NCBI GenBank assembly: GCA_029204225.1
Contig: CM055102.1
Coordinates: 40,539,220 to 40,603,219 of the forward strand
Direction: 5' to 3'
DNA from: Diphasiastrum complanatum
Taxonomy: Eukaryota; Streptophyta; Lycopodiopsida; Lycopodiales; Lycopodiaceae
Length of the DNA stretch: 64,000 nt
Numbering within the stretch: position 1 is the first letter of the stretch; each line of letters starts with the position of its first letter. Position numbers and translations under genes: made by a program. The notes under the pieces were generated by a model, which worked only from the letters and a program-made list of their open reading frames with translations, was not told where the DNA came from and ran no database searches. This document shows positions 11,465 through 20,907 of this stretch, piece by piece.

Positions 11465-11552
11465 ATCTTGAGAAAAAATATCATCCCTTGCCACAAAGGT
11501 TGCACTTACGATCCTTTCTTTCCTTCAATAGGATGCCACCTATTGATGCCAT
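11465..11552 (-). pseudogene. Gag start fused to a broken zinc knuckle in element C
   Basis: On the - strand an ATG at 11552 reads MASIGGILLKERKDRKC, then NLCGKG and TGA. The first residues match the Gag start of element B (MASINAYLL). The rest matches a CCHC knuckle, so nearly all of gag has been deleted between them. The knuckle itself is broken: TGA stands at the usual glycine and Tyr at the usual histidine, followed by the final Cys. The private ORF begins about 50 bp downstream in the same direction. Confidence 0.6.
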
Positions 11553-13215
11553 GTGAATAAAAGCCTGTGATATGATTTTATAAATGTAATTTGTGACTTT
11601 CAAGAGACTAGATTTGAACATCTTCAATAATCTAGAATGATCTACAAAAGATCTAGCTCACAAACCTAAGAATCAATCTTCACAGTGATGACTGGTCACT
11701 TGGAAACTTTGCTTTGATCACTAAGACAAAAGCACACAATCTTTGAATCAAATCACTAAAGAAATCAGATCCAATCTTCTATTGGACTCATCAAATACCA
11801 ATGACTCTTTCTTTTGAAAGTTGAAATGGATATGAAAAAGATTTGACACCTAGATTTTCTTTTTCACTTGACTACTTCTCTCAACACTTGAGATTCTTGA
11901 ACAAAAGATGGGTTTTGTTTCAAATACATGAAAATCAAACTTGATCACTTCTTTTGGACTCACTCTTGACCCAAAAATCTCACACTTGAGATTTAGAATG
12001 AATTTGATTTGATTGGACAACAAGCTATACCACCAATTTTTCACAAAGCTTAAAAAATTAGACAACTAGAGATTCACAAAGATCTCACCATGCATGAATA
12101 CTCAAATATGGACTCCTACTCATTCTAGACATCCAATGGGATCTCAAATTGACTCTCACACTCTCACAAAGAAAGTTGAATAGAACTAATTTGAGTTTCA
12201 TAAATACTATGTCAATTTTTGCTCAATAAATTGAATTCAATCAATCCTATTGGATTCCACCAATTACTCTACTTTTTAAGACTTGGAATGAAATTCAAAA
12301 TCAAAAGTTGTGATTTTTCTCACTAAGATATTGTGCTTCAGAGAGCTAATACCACTTAGAAAGATTTGATCACCTAGGAGGAGACATACTCTCCACCAAT
12401 AACAACACAAAATGAGCTTCTAGATCTTGCCCTCTACAAAGGAAGGAACTCTTAGAAAATTGGATCTCTCTCTACACATTTGCCATAGACATCTTAATGA
12501 CTCTTTTCAAACCTTACAATCACTCAAAAAAATTGAGTAGGGTTGAACAATGTGACTTGGATCTCAATCTCTTTTCTAGAACTCTCAATTTAAGCCAATC
12601 TATGTCAAATTCTACAAAAGATTTGCATAGATGCTCTATATGCACTAGAAACTCTCAAAGGTTTCACTTGGAAGACAGATCCAAAGATGTTTTCTAGCAA
12701 TTTTATGTTTCTAAACTTGACCCTATCACTCTTGAACAAATCTAGAGTGATGGTACAATGGATTTCAACCTCTCACCTTGCATATCACTCCCTAATCTAT
12801 GATTTTTAGCAAAATCTCTCTTAACTTCAACATACACTCAAAAAATCAGAGAATATCAATTAATGCACATTTTTCAAACTTCAATTTAAATTTTTGGGCT
12901 GATCTAATCCAAGAATTAATCAAGGGATTAGATTTACTGTAGAAAATGCTTGATTTTGCACCAAAAATCACTCAAATTGGGTATGTGAGTCAAATTCTAC
13001 AAATTTTTAAAATTTCTCATTCAAAATCGAAGATGTACGGCCTCACATGTGTGAAAAGGATTCCTACAGCTCACAACAAGATCTGGACCAAAAAATTTGA
13101 GGATAGCTATCAAATCCAACTCGCTACACAAAATTTGACTAGTTTTCAAAAAACTGCTAATTTTGGCTTTGATTTGGATTAACCCTCTTGAATTTCAACA
13201 AAAACTCTTGTACTT
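11553..13215 (-). other. Long leader of element C, no recognised gene
   Basis: About 1.66 kb between the PBS and the gag remnant. It is AT-rich with only short ORFs that look like chance. A CACATGTGTG motif is near 13036. I see no conserved domain. Confidence 0.6.
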
Positions 13216-13228
13216 GGCTCTGATACCA
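13216..13228 (-). promoter_or_regulatory. Primer binding site of element C (tRNA-iMet)
   Basis: GGCTCTGATACCA on the + strand is the reverse complement of TGGTATCAGAGCC. It is joined directly to the LTR that starts at 13229. Confidence 0.92.
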
Positions 13229-14061
13229 TGTGCAAAAAGTACAAACAGGACCAAGAGTGGATCCTAATCTGATCCTCAAGAGGGATTGGTTGTCAGATTA
13301 CTTGATCTATCAATCTACTTCAGATTAAGATCAATCTAGATCAATTCTAGACACAAAATCCTAACAAGAACAATCATTAATTGAAGACAAGTGTACTTTA
13401 TGGTTTCACATGTGTGACACACTGTCTGAGTATGGACTCCAACCTGAAAATCAAGTACACATTGATAGAACCTCTAAACAATCAAAACAAATGTAGACAA
13501 ATGGAGAGAATCACTCAAAATTGCTTTCAAAACCAAGATTGGTGTCTCACATTGATTATGGCCAAATGTGGCTCTATATATAGGATAAGTGAGAGATCAT
13601 GGTACTGATCATCCCTATGATCCCACATGTGTGAAGGTGCTTTGTCATATGATGATTCATCATGCAAAACTGACACTTGGACAAAACCTTCTATTTTGAG
13701 CACTTTTGGTCCATTTTCCTTCTATATGGAGATCTACTTGAAAATCTTCTAGAAGTCAAAATTCGCCTACTTCAGCTTATTCCACACATGTGAGCTGTCC
13801 TTTACACATGGGATATGACACCTAACCAAAGGATGTGGCTCATGCAATCAATAGATTGATGCCATGTGTCATATGTCTAAAAAACTAGTTTTTGGCCTTT
13901 TTAGCCACTAGAACTTGAATTAAATCATATGTACAACCTATATGATTATGGTACATGACAAGTACACTATTTTAACACGTGGAAACAGGCTCCACACATG
14001 TATAATCATCCTATAGACATGATTTTTGGCCTCTACCAAGCTTATTTTTGCATTTTTCACA
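13229..14061 (-). repeat. 5' LTR of element C
   Basis: 833 bp, the same length as the copy at 8702-9534, with scattered substitutions. Examples are AAACAGG against AAAAAGG near the left end, and a cluster near 13575-13605. It ends TTTTTCACA at 14061 and is followed at once by the RNase H coding sequence of element A. Confidence 0.92.
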
Positions 14062-14680
14062 AGCTTTAGTGTGCATAAGCTAAGCCCACACATGCAGGAT
14101 CCAAAGATATATCATTGGAAGTTGGCTAAAAGAATCTTGAAATATGTATCTTCTACCTTAGACTATGGATTATCTACAAAAGAGAATATCTAACTTTGGT
14201 TGTTTTTTCAGATTCAGATTTTGCAGGAGACAAGTTGGATAGAGAATCCACAAGTGCTTACACAATTTTTTTTGGAGGGAATCTAGTTTTTCGGCTATCA
14301 AAGAAGCAAGCAACTATATCCTTATCATCTTGTGAAGCTGAATACAAATCTCTTACAACCACAACAAAAGAGGTTTTATGGATCAAAAGGCTACTTTTGG
14401 AGCTAGTGTTATGGAGATGAAGACCTTCCAATTATCAAGAATGATAACATCTCAGCTCAGGCCCTTGCAAATAATCCTACGTTCCATGCAAGGAGCAAAC
14501 ACATCGAGGTAGCTCATCATTTTGTAAGAGAAAAGGAGAGAGATCTTATTGGAGCATGTTGGATCTTCAAATTGTGTTGCAGATCTTCTCACCAAGCCAT
14601 TGCTCAATAATGTTTTTATCAAGATGAGGTCTAACCTTGGCCTAAATTCAAAGTCTATGTTGGATAGGAACATATATTTT
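14062..14680 (+). pseudogene. Copia A pol, part 3: RNase H
   Basis: Resumes with SFSVHKLSPHMQDP and HWKLAKRILKYVSS, then VVFSDSDFAGDKLDRES (near 14196) and SLSSCEAEYKSLTTTTKEV, the Copia RNase H motifs. A frameshift near 14410 is followed by LANNPTFHARSKHIEV and CVADLLTKPL in shifted frames. The sequence ends just before the polypurine tract. It is the C-terminal end of the polyprotein that starts at 1. Confidence 0.88.
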
Positions 14681-14689
14681 AAGGAGGAG
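14681..14689 (+). promoter_or_regulatory. Polypurine tract of Copia A
   Basis: AAGGAGGAG, ending directly at the TG of the 3' LTR (TGTGAAGATAAG). Confidence 0.8.
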
Positions 14690-15440
14690 TGTGAAGATAA
14701 GTAAAATTATATCTTCTTATCTCAAGTTTTGGAGCCATGCCTATCTTATTTTCATTGTGTATTTTATTGTACATAAAGATATGTGAATTGAGCACATAAC
14801 ATTTTAGAATAGGTCGAGTTTGAGTTAGGTAGATTCAATCTTGATGTCATGCAAAAGTTTATATTACATGCAAAGTCATTCAGTGTGCATGCAAGCAACA
14901 TGCAATCAATACATGCAACATGCAAAGTAGTTTTCATGATCTACACATGTCTAGGCAATTTTAAGAGGTGACATGCAGTACATGTAATATCCATACATGC
15001 AATTTTATATGTGGATCCCTAAGTAAAGTGGACTTTCCATGCAACTCCACTGTAGGAATTCGAGCCTCTTTGATGTAGGGAAACTTTGGCATGTTTTGCC
15101 ATATTGTGAATATTGATATTTTGGCGTTTTGGGCTCGTTCTCTCTCTACTCGAGTTTTATGACTGATTTCCTCTCTACCTGAGAGCAGGCTATTTTTCCC
15201 ATAGTGAGCACTTAGAATTATTTCTTGTATCCATTTTTCATAGTAAGAAGTTAGTTTTTTTTGTCTGATGTATGTCATTGTGCTCTTGCCTTAGATTTTT
15301 CAAGTAATCTATTCATTGATCAATCTTGTGCAATCACAACACCTCATTAAGATCATGTAAGGTGTGTGGTGAAGTTCACACGTGCTAAAAATTTTAGATT
15401 GAAGACATTATTGATTGCTCTCATTCGTTCTTGCATTCTC
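14690..15440 (+). repeat. 3' LTR of Copia A (right end approximate)
   Basis: Starts TGTGAAGATAAG after the polypurine tract. It contains a run of ATGCAA/CATGCAA motifs near 14860-15000 and half of the CACGTG palindrome (TTCACACGTGC, near 15375). The end is placed at ATTCTCA near 15440, where the LINE sequence starts. Without the 5' LTR in the window this border is an estimate. Confidence 0.6.
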
Positions 15441-17327
15441 AGGGGAAGATTGCAAAATCTACCTCCTCCCTTCTTGAATCCTCCCTTAGACATACTCTCT
15501 CTGTTATTCTCTTGGATAGAGATCGGTTAGGTGATTCTAGCTTTCGAGCAACTGAGTTTTTAGAGGCTATCAACTCCCTTAGAATCCTTGATCATTCTAA
15601 AGCTACCATTCTCTGCAAACGATCTCACCTTAATTGGCTTAGAGAAGCTGATCTTCCCTCTTCTTTTTTCTTTAGAAAGCTGAAAGCCCTGCATAAGAGA
15701 GAAGACTCTCAAGGTCTTACCGTAAACGGATCTCCTTTTTTTTCTACCGTTTTCATCTGTCAATCCTTCTTCAATCATTTCTCTTCTCTCTTCAACCCCT
15801 CCTCCCCCTCTAAGGTATCCATTCAGGACCTTCCTAGCTATTGTTCATTTTCCTTTCCCCTATCCCGTGAGAACTCTAGAACTCTTTCTGTGCCGCTCTC
15901 ATTGGATGAGCTTCATTGTGTCCTCAAATCTCTTAACATAGATAAAATGCTTGGTCCTAACAGTTTCACTCCTAACTTCTTTCTTGCTCAATAAAATTTA
16001 GTTGGCCCTGTCCTTCTTCAGACCTCTATTAGTGCTCTTTGCTCGGGTTCCTTTTCCCCATCTCTTTCACAGGGCCCGATCAAACTCATCCCAAAATTGG
16101 ACTCCCCCTCCAGGATTTCTGACTATCATCCCCTTACCATGTTAAACACCTCCTACAAAGTTATTGCTAAGGCAATTGCAAGAATAATTTCTCTCCTTCT
16201 CATCTCTCCAAAAATCAAACTAGTTTCATTCAAGGTAGATCCTTTTTTTATAATATCCTCAATGTTTGGTCAGCTATTGACTCTTCTCTGTGGTTTAACT
16301 ATCTGACCCTTTTTCTTAAAATTGATTTTGACAAGGCTTTTGATCGTATTAGCTGGAACTATCTCTTTGTCTGTTGCTATTCGTTCGGTCTCCCTGAATA
16401 CCTATTCAAGCCCTTTTTGCTTCTGTCTCTTCTTCTATTCTCTTCCAGGGAGTCCTTTCTTCTTCCTTCTCAGTTTCTTGCAGTATCGGACAAGGTTGCT
16501 CTCTTTCATTCCTCCTCTTTGTCATTGCTACAGCGCCCCTTATTTTTTCGATATCCTTAAACTTAACTCTAGCCCTTCCTTCCACCCCTTCTCCTTTCAT
16601 GATGTTCCTCTTGGCCCCCAACTCTTTGCCGATGATTTGGCTTGCATCGTTGAGCTCCATCATCATTTGGCCTCTCTGCTTCTCCTTGAACTTCGTAGAT
16701 TCTGTGATTTTTCTGAGTCGTTGATCAATTTTCAAAAGTCGAATGTTATTGTCCTGTTGCATGACTCCCCTCCTCCTTGGTGTCTGAATTTGGGTCTTAA
16801 TGTCTTCTCTCATGGCATTGTTTTTAGATACCTTGGTTTTCCTCTAGGAGCTTCTCTATCCAATAGGGACCATTTCAATTGGATCATGGAGAGGATCAAT
16901 AACAAGCTGTTGCACTGAAATTCTTATGATCTCTCTTTTTCTTCCCTCGTCCTACTCTCGTTCTATTGCTAAGTTCTTTCGAAAATTCCTTTGGAATAAT
17001 TGTCCTAGTCTTCGAAATTGGGACATCTATTCTCCTAAGAAGCTTGGGGGTTTTGGTCTTCTTGATCATTCCACCACGTCCCTTTCTCTCCTCTTCAGGC
17101 GTATTCATTCAAACTTCGCTTGTCCTTAACCTTGGGCCCTTATGATGATAGTTATTCTCCCTCCCCTTCCTACCTTCCAAAACAGCTCTCCCCATTTCTA
17201 CTTCCTTGAGTTCACCCGTTCTTTGTTCACCTTTTCCATCTCTCTCCCTCCACTGTTCAAATCTATCTACAGAGTTTTCATTACTATGAGAGAGCTTACC
17301 TTCTGGACTGGCGATAATTCTATCTCT
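15431..17327 (+). pseudogene. L1-type LINE reverse transcriptase, truncated
   Basis: Non-LTR retrotransposon ORF2 remnant, more GC- and CT-rich than its neighbours. It starts in the region between endonuclease and RT (NWLREADLPSSFFFRKLKAL). Then come LDELHCVLKSLNIDKMLGPN, ISDYHPLTMLNTSYKVIAKA, the motif A region IDFDKAFDRISWNYL near 16325, LFADDLACIVE near 16625 (F/YADD active site), YLGFPLGASLSN near 16830 and LGGFGLLDHS near 17045. Endonuclease and 3' tail are missing. At least four frameshifts or stops occur. The right end is cut by the LTR of element D. Confidence 0.85.
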
Positions 17328-17979
17328 TGTGAAAAATTCAACTAGTTTTATCACATTTTGCTATATTTTCATATTTGGCATATTGAGACCAAAACTTGTT
17401 TTAGACTTAGAGATTGACTTTTCAAAGCTCATTAGTCTAAATTTCATTTGAATAAACACTTTTTGAAAGTGTGGGAAAGTTAGAATGCGAGTTTGAGTAG
17501 ATTCAAATTTGAATAGTTGGGTACATTAAATCTAGACCCAAAATTAGTAGGGTTAGCATTTTGGTGGGAAAGCCAAGTGGCCAAATAGGGTTTGGACCTA
17601 TTATAAAATGATGTAACGCATGGAGAGAGTGATCTTCTCTCTTCTCTATCTCATTTCATGCTTATACATGGTTCTCTTGGGTTCTAGTATCCATTGGTGC
17701 AGTATCTCGGTGATTGCTTGCAATTCTATGTGTAGAATGATTTCTATATTTGTTATTTTTGGATCCACATGTGTGAAATACAATAGCTTGCTGGTTTTGT
17801 ATGGACAGAAACAGTAATTTATCATTTCATTCAAGTTTTATCAAGTTCTATTGATGTTTGCATCTCAATTTATGTGTAGATGCTGATTTTTCTACATTGG
17901 TGAGATTGGTAGTGTATTTCTCTTTCTAACCAAATATCATTCAAGTAGATTGGATCTTAAGGATCTAAAATAATTCACA
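17328..17979 (+). repeat. 5' LTR of Copia D
   Basis: 652 bp, starts TGTGAAAAATTCAACTAG and ends AATTCACA before the PBS. A TATAAAA box is at 17602-17608. A CACATGTGTG motif at 17766-17775 lies about 160 bp downstream. In the related LTR of element G the motif is CACACGTGTG. Confidence 0.9.
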
Positions 17980-17991
17980 TGGTATCAGAGC
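17980..17991 (+). promoter_or_regulatory. Primer binding site of Copia D
   Basis: TGGTATCAGAGC directly after the LTR. The leader that follows runs to about 18540 with no ORF. Confidence 0.92.
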
Positions 17992-18539
17992 TTGTGTTTC
18001 AGGTTATGAAGGAGGAAATCAGATCTATCAATGATTTGGTCAAGATATCAAGTCTAGAGTATGTTAGAGATGATTCTACACCCAAATCCAGTTTTTTGCT
18101 TTTGTAGATTGGATCTTTTGAAAATCAAAACACTATATAGTTCAATAGTCTTGATCAATCCCAATTTTTGAATTCACATACAAGATTTGGCCGATTTTTT
18201 GATCATTGGATCAGACTAAGTGGTGGCTTATAGATTGCATATCAAATTTTTAGCATTTGCATGTAGATTTGGAATAGTCAATTTTTTGTGATTTTGTCAA
18301 AACCCTAATTTTGATTGGATCTCTAGATAGTGAGGTTGCTGGACTTCATTTGAGTGTGTTTCAATCTTAGGAAGTGGCAAAAGTCATTAGATTGAGGATA
18401 GATCATAGGTTGTTCAAGATTCCATGATTCTATGTGTTGATTTGCTTGGATAAGTGTTATAAGAGAATTTATGAGATGGTTTCAAATCTTGGTGATTTCT
18501 TTTGAGAGCATTTGTTGTTGTTCAAAGGAGCAATTCGAG

Positions 18540-19308
18540 AGCTACATTTCATCAACAAAGCCTCATGTAAAGCTAACTATAAGAGGTAATGAAAGATCCT
18601 TCGAGAACATTACTCTCTATAGGAAACTAGTTGGTTCACTCATCTATCTAACCATTACTAGACCTGATATAAGCTATTGTGTTGGAAGATTAAGTCAATT
18701 CATACAAGGTCCTAGTGAGGAGCATTGGAAGCTAGGAAAGCGAGTTTTGAGGTACATCATTGGAACTTGAGATTTTGGTATATTGTATGGGGGATCATCA
18801 CCTAATCTTTTTGAATTTTCAGATTTGGACTATGTCAGAGATGTAATGGATAGGAAATCCATTAGTGCTTATTGTATTTTCATAGGTGATGGAGCTATAT
18901 CATGGATGTCAAAGAAACAAGCCACTATCTCATTGTCATCTAGTGAGGCCGAGTACAAAGCTCTTACACATTGCACAAAGGAGATGGTATGGATCAAGAG
19001 GATGATCAAGGATCTTCACTTGCTGGAATTTTTTAGAGAGCCCAATCATCTTTTGTGACAATCAATCAGCCCAAAGAATGGCATCCAATTCTATCTTTCA
19101 TGCTAGGAGCAAGCATATTGAGATACAATATCATTTTGTGAGAGAGCAAGTCATTGCAAAGGAGGTGGAGCTTCAACATGTGTCTTCAAGGGAATGTGTA
19201 GCTGATATCTTCACCAAAGCATTGGGGAAAGACTTGTTCATGAAGCATAGGACTTCACTTGGATTGCTATCAATGTCTATGCTAAAACTAGTTGAAGAGG
19301 GAGTGTGA
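18540..19308 (+). pseudogene. Copia D RT end and RNase H remnant
   Basis: After the leader the sequence passes at once into the RT connection (ERSFENITLYRKLVGSLIYL, TITRPDISYCVGRLSQF). RNase H follows with FEFSDLDYVRDVMDRKS (the usual SDSDFAG is altered), SLSSSEAEYKAL and NSIFHARSKHIEI. Stops or frameshifts lie near 18770 and 19055. Gag through most of RT is deleted. The stop overlaps the first bases of the 3' LTR. Confidence 0.88.
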
Positions 19309-19775
19309 AAGATTCAACTAGTTTCATCACATTTTGCTGTATTTCCATATTTGGCATATTCAGGCCAAAACTTGTTTTAGATTATAGGTTGACTTTTCAA
19401 AGTTCATTAGTCTAAATTTCATTTGAATAAACACTTTTTGAAAGTGTGGGAAACTTAGAATGCGAGTTTCAGTAGATTAAAAATTGAATAGTTGGGAACA
19501 TTGAATCTAGACCCAAAATTAGAAGGGTTAGCATTTTGGTGGGAAAGCCAAGTGGCCATGGTTCTCTTGGGTTCTAGTATCCATTGGTGCACTATCTTGG
19601 TGATTGCTTGCAATTCTATGTGTAGAATGATCTATATTTGTTATTTTTGGATCTACATGTGTGAAATATAGTAGCTTGCTGATTTTGTACGGACAGCAAC
19701 AGTACTTTATCATTTCATTCAAGTTTGATCAAGTTCTATTGGTGTTTGCATCTCAATTTGTGTGTAGATGCTGAT
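19304..19775 (+). repeat. 3' LTR of Copia D, truncated and deleted
   Basis: Starts TGTGAAAGATTCAACTAG after the purine run GAAGAGGGAG. Compared with the 5' LTR it lacks about 95 bp around 19556, including the TATA box. It stops at GATGCTGAT (19775), where unrelated sequence begins. Confidence 0.88.
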
Positions 19776-20450
19776 CAAAAGCTTATCAGAGATAGACGAA
19801 GTAGTTGCCTTGCGCATTGATTCCTTTGTATTGTTAGTAATAGGTTCATTACTTTTTTACAGATTGAATTAGCTTTGTAGAGCACGCAGTTTTGTCTGCT
19901 ATTGTCTTGTGCTCCACAACATTTTTAGAAAGGTCTGAAACAATCAAAGCTAGACCAGAAACCAGCACAGCACAAAGAACAGTTGAATCTGCAGATGAAG
20001 AAGAAGTTGTTATGCAGATACTACAAGCGAAACAACCACGAAATTCAAGACTGCCGGATACTACAAGCAAAGAACAACAGCAAGGGGCAGTCAAATCAAG
20101 TGGTAAATGCAGCTGCAGAAGCTCCACAGCCTATTCAAGAAGTGGATCATGATGTCTTCATGATCAGCCATCAAGGAGCATCCGGTGACACTTCTTGGTT
20201 CCTAGATTCCGGAGCCACTTAGCACATGACCAGCATCATTGGTTGTTTCGAGTCCTATACACCTTACAATACCAAGAAATATGTTCACCTTGGCGACAAT
20301 AGCACACAAGCTATTAAAGGTGAAGGTACTGTAAGATTAAGCTTTGCAAATGATCAGTTTAGACTACTTTCTAAAGTCATGTATGTACCAAATTTATCTA
20401 CGAATCTGCTCTCTGTAAGCAGAATCACAGATCTAGAGCAGAGTAGTTGA
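19776..20450 (+). pseudogene. Copia fragment E: Gag end and protease
   Basis: A different Copia lineage. The + strand reads a degenerate zinc knuckle (CRYYKRNNHEIQDC, where one Cys of the usual CxxC is lost). It continues with DTSWFLDSGAT, a TAG stop, then HMTS of the protease, and VMYVPNLSTNLLSVSRI before the integrase. No LTR or PBS is seen at either end, so it is a fragment. An upstream open stretch (19892-20152) is a shifted frame of the same region. Confidence 0.8.
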
Positions 20451-20907
20451 TAAATGAAGTAGAGTAGAATTTAAATGTGATCAATGCAGTATCAAAAGCA
20501 TGGGGAGAAGATCATATCACTCATTACATGGTTAGTATAAAATTTTCAAGATGCTTTCAATTTTTCATGTATATTTAGATACAAACATAAGACTAACATT
20601 ATGATTTTGACATATGCAGCACATACTAAGAGATCATACAACATTTTTTGCAAACACATATGGAAGCTTGAGTGTATGGTCATCACAAGGGATGGAGAAG
20701 TCACACTGGCAAGCACAAGCAACATTTCATCGAAACACACAACATGGAGGAACCAATGAAAAATGAAACTACATTTGTCAATTGATTCAATGGTTCTACT
20801 ACAGAGTTCAGATTTGACATATAACAAAGTCCACACAATACAACAAGTTTAGAAAAGCATGCAAGTTTATACAGGAAGAGAAAATTAGATGATTGCTAAG
20901 TAGAAGT
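20451..20907. other. AT-rich spacer, nothing recognised
   Basis: Between fragment E and the truncated end of element F. Short ORFs only, no repeat or domain recognised. Confidence 0.5.

Larger units (their letters stand above)
8702..14061 (-). mobile_element. Copia-derived element C, non-autonomous, with private ORF
   Basis: A 5360-bp LTR element on the - strand inside the RNase H region of element A. It has paired 833-bp LTRs, tRNA-iMet PBS and polypurine tract. No integrase core, YVDD or RNase H is present. In their place is one long ORF (9675-11411) preceded by a gag start fused to a broken zinc knuckle. The LTRs differ at a dozen or more positions, so it is older than B. No target duplication is seen, and three extra bases (CCA, 8699-8701) lie at the U5 end. 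It probably moved with proteins supplied by an intact relative. Confidence 0.9.
1..15440 (+). mobile_element. Copia element A (old, split by nested insertions)
   Basis: A Ty1/Copia element on the + strand that enters from the left edge and is interrupted by elements B and C. Its three coding parts (1-2078, 8237-8698, 14062-14680) read in order as protease, integrase, reverse transcriptase and RNase H, so they are one original copy. It ends with a polypurine tract and a 3' LTR. Gag and the 5' LTR lie outside the window. Many stops and frameshifts show it is long dead. The 3' end of the LTR is approximate. Confidence 0.85.
17328..19775 (+). mobile_element. Copia element D, internally deleted
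   Basis: LTR element on the + strand with 5' LTR, PBS, leader, a short RT/RNase H remnant, polypurine tract and an incomplete 3' LTR. Gag, protease, integrase and most of RT are absent, so it is a deletion derivative. Its LTR family is the same as element G (33329-33978), and its leader recurs at 54931-55078. Confidence 0.88.

Noticed and set aside
16406-16813. Open frame on the - strand opposite the LINE RT
   Set aside because: It is the mirror of CT-rich LINE coding sequence. The + strand carries the real RT motifs.
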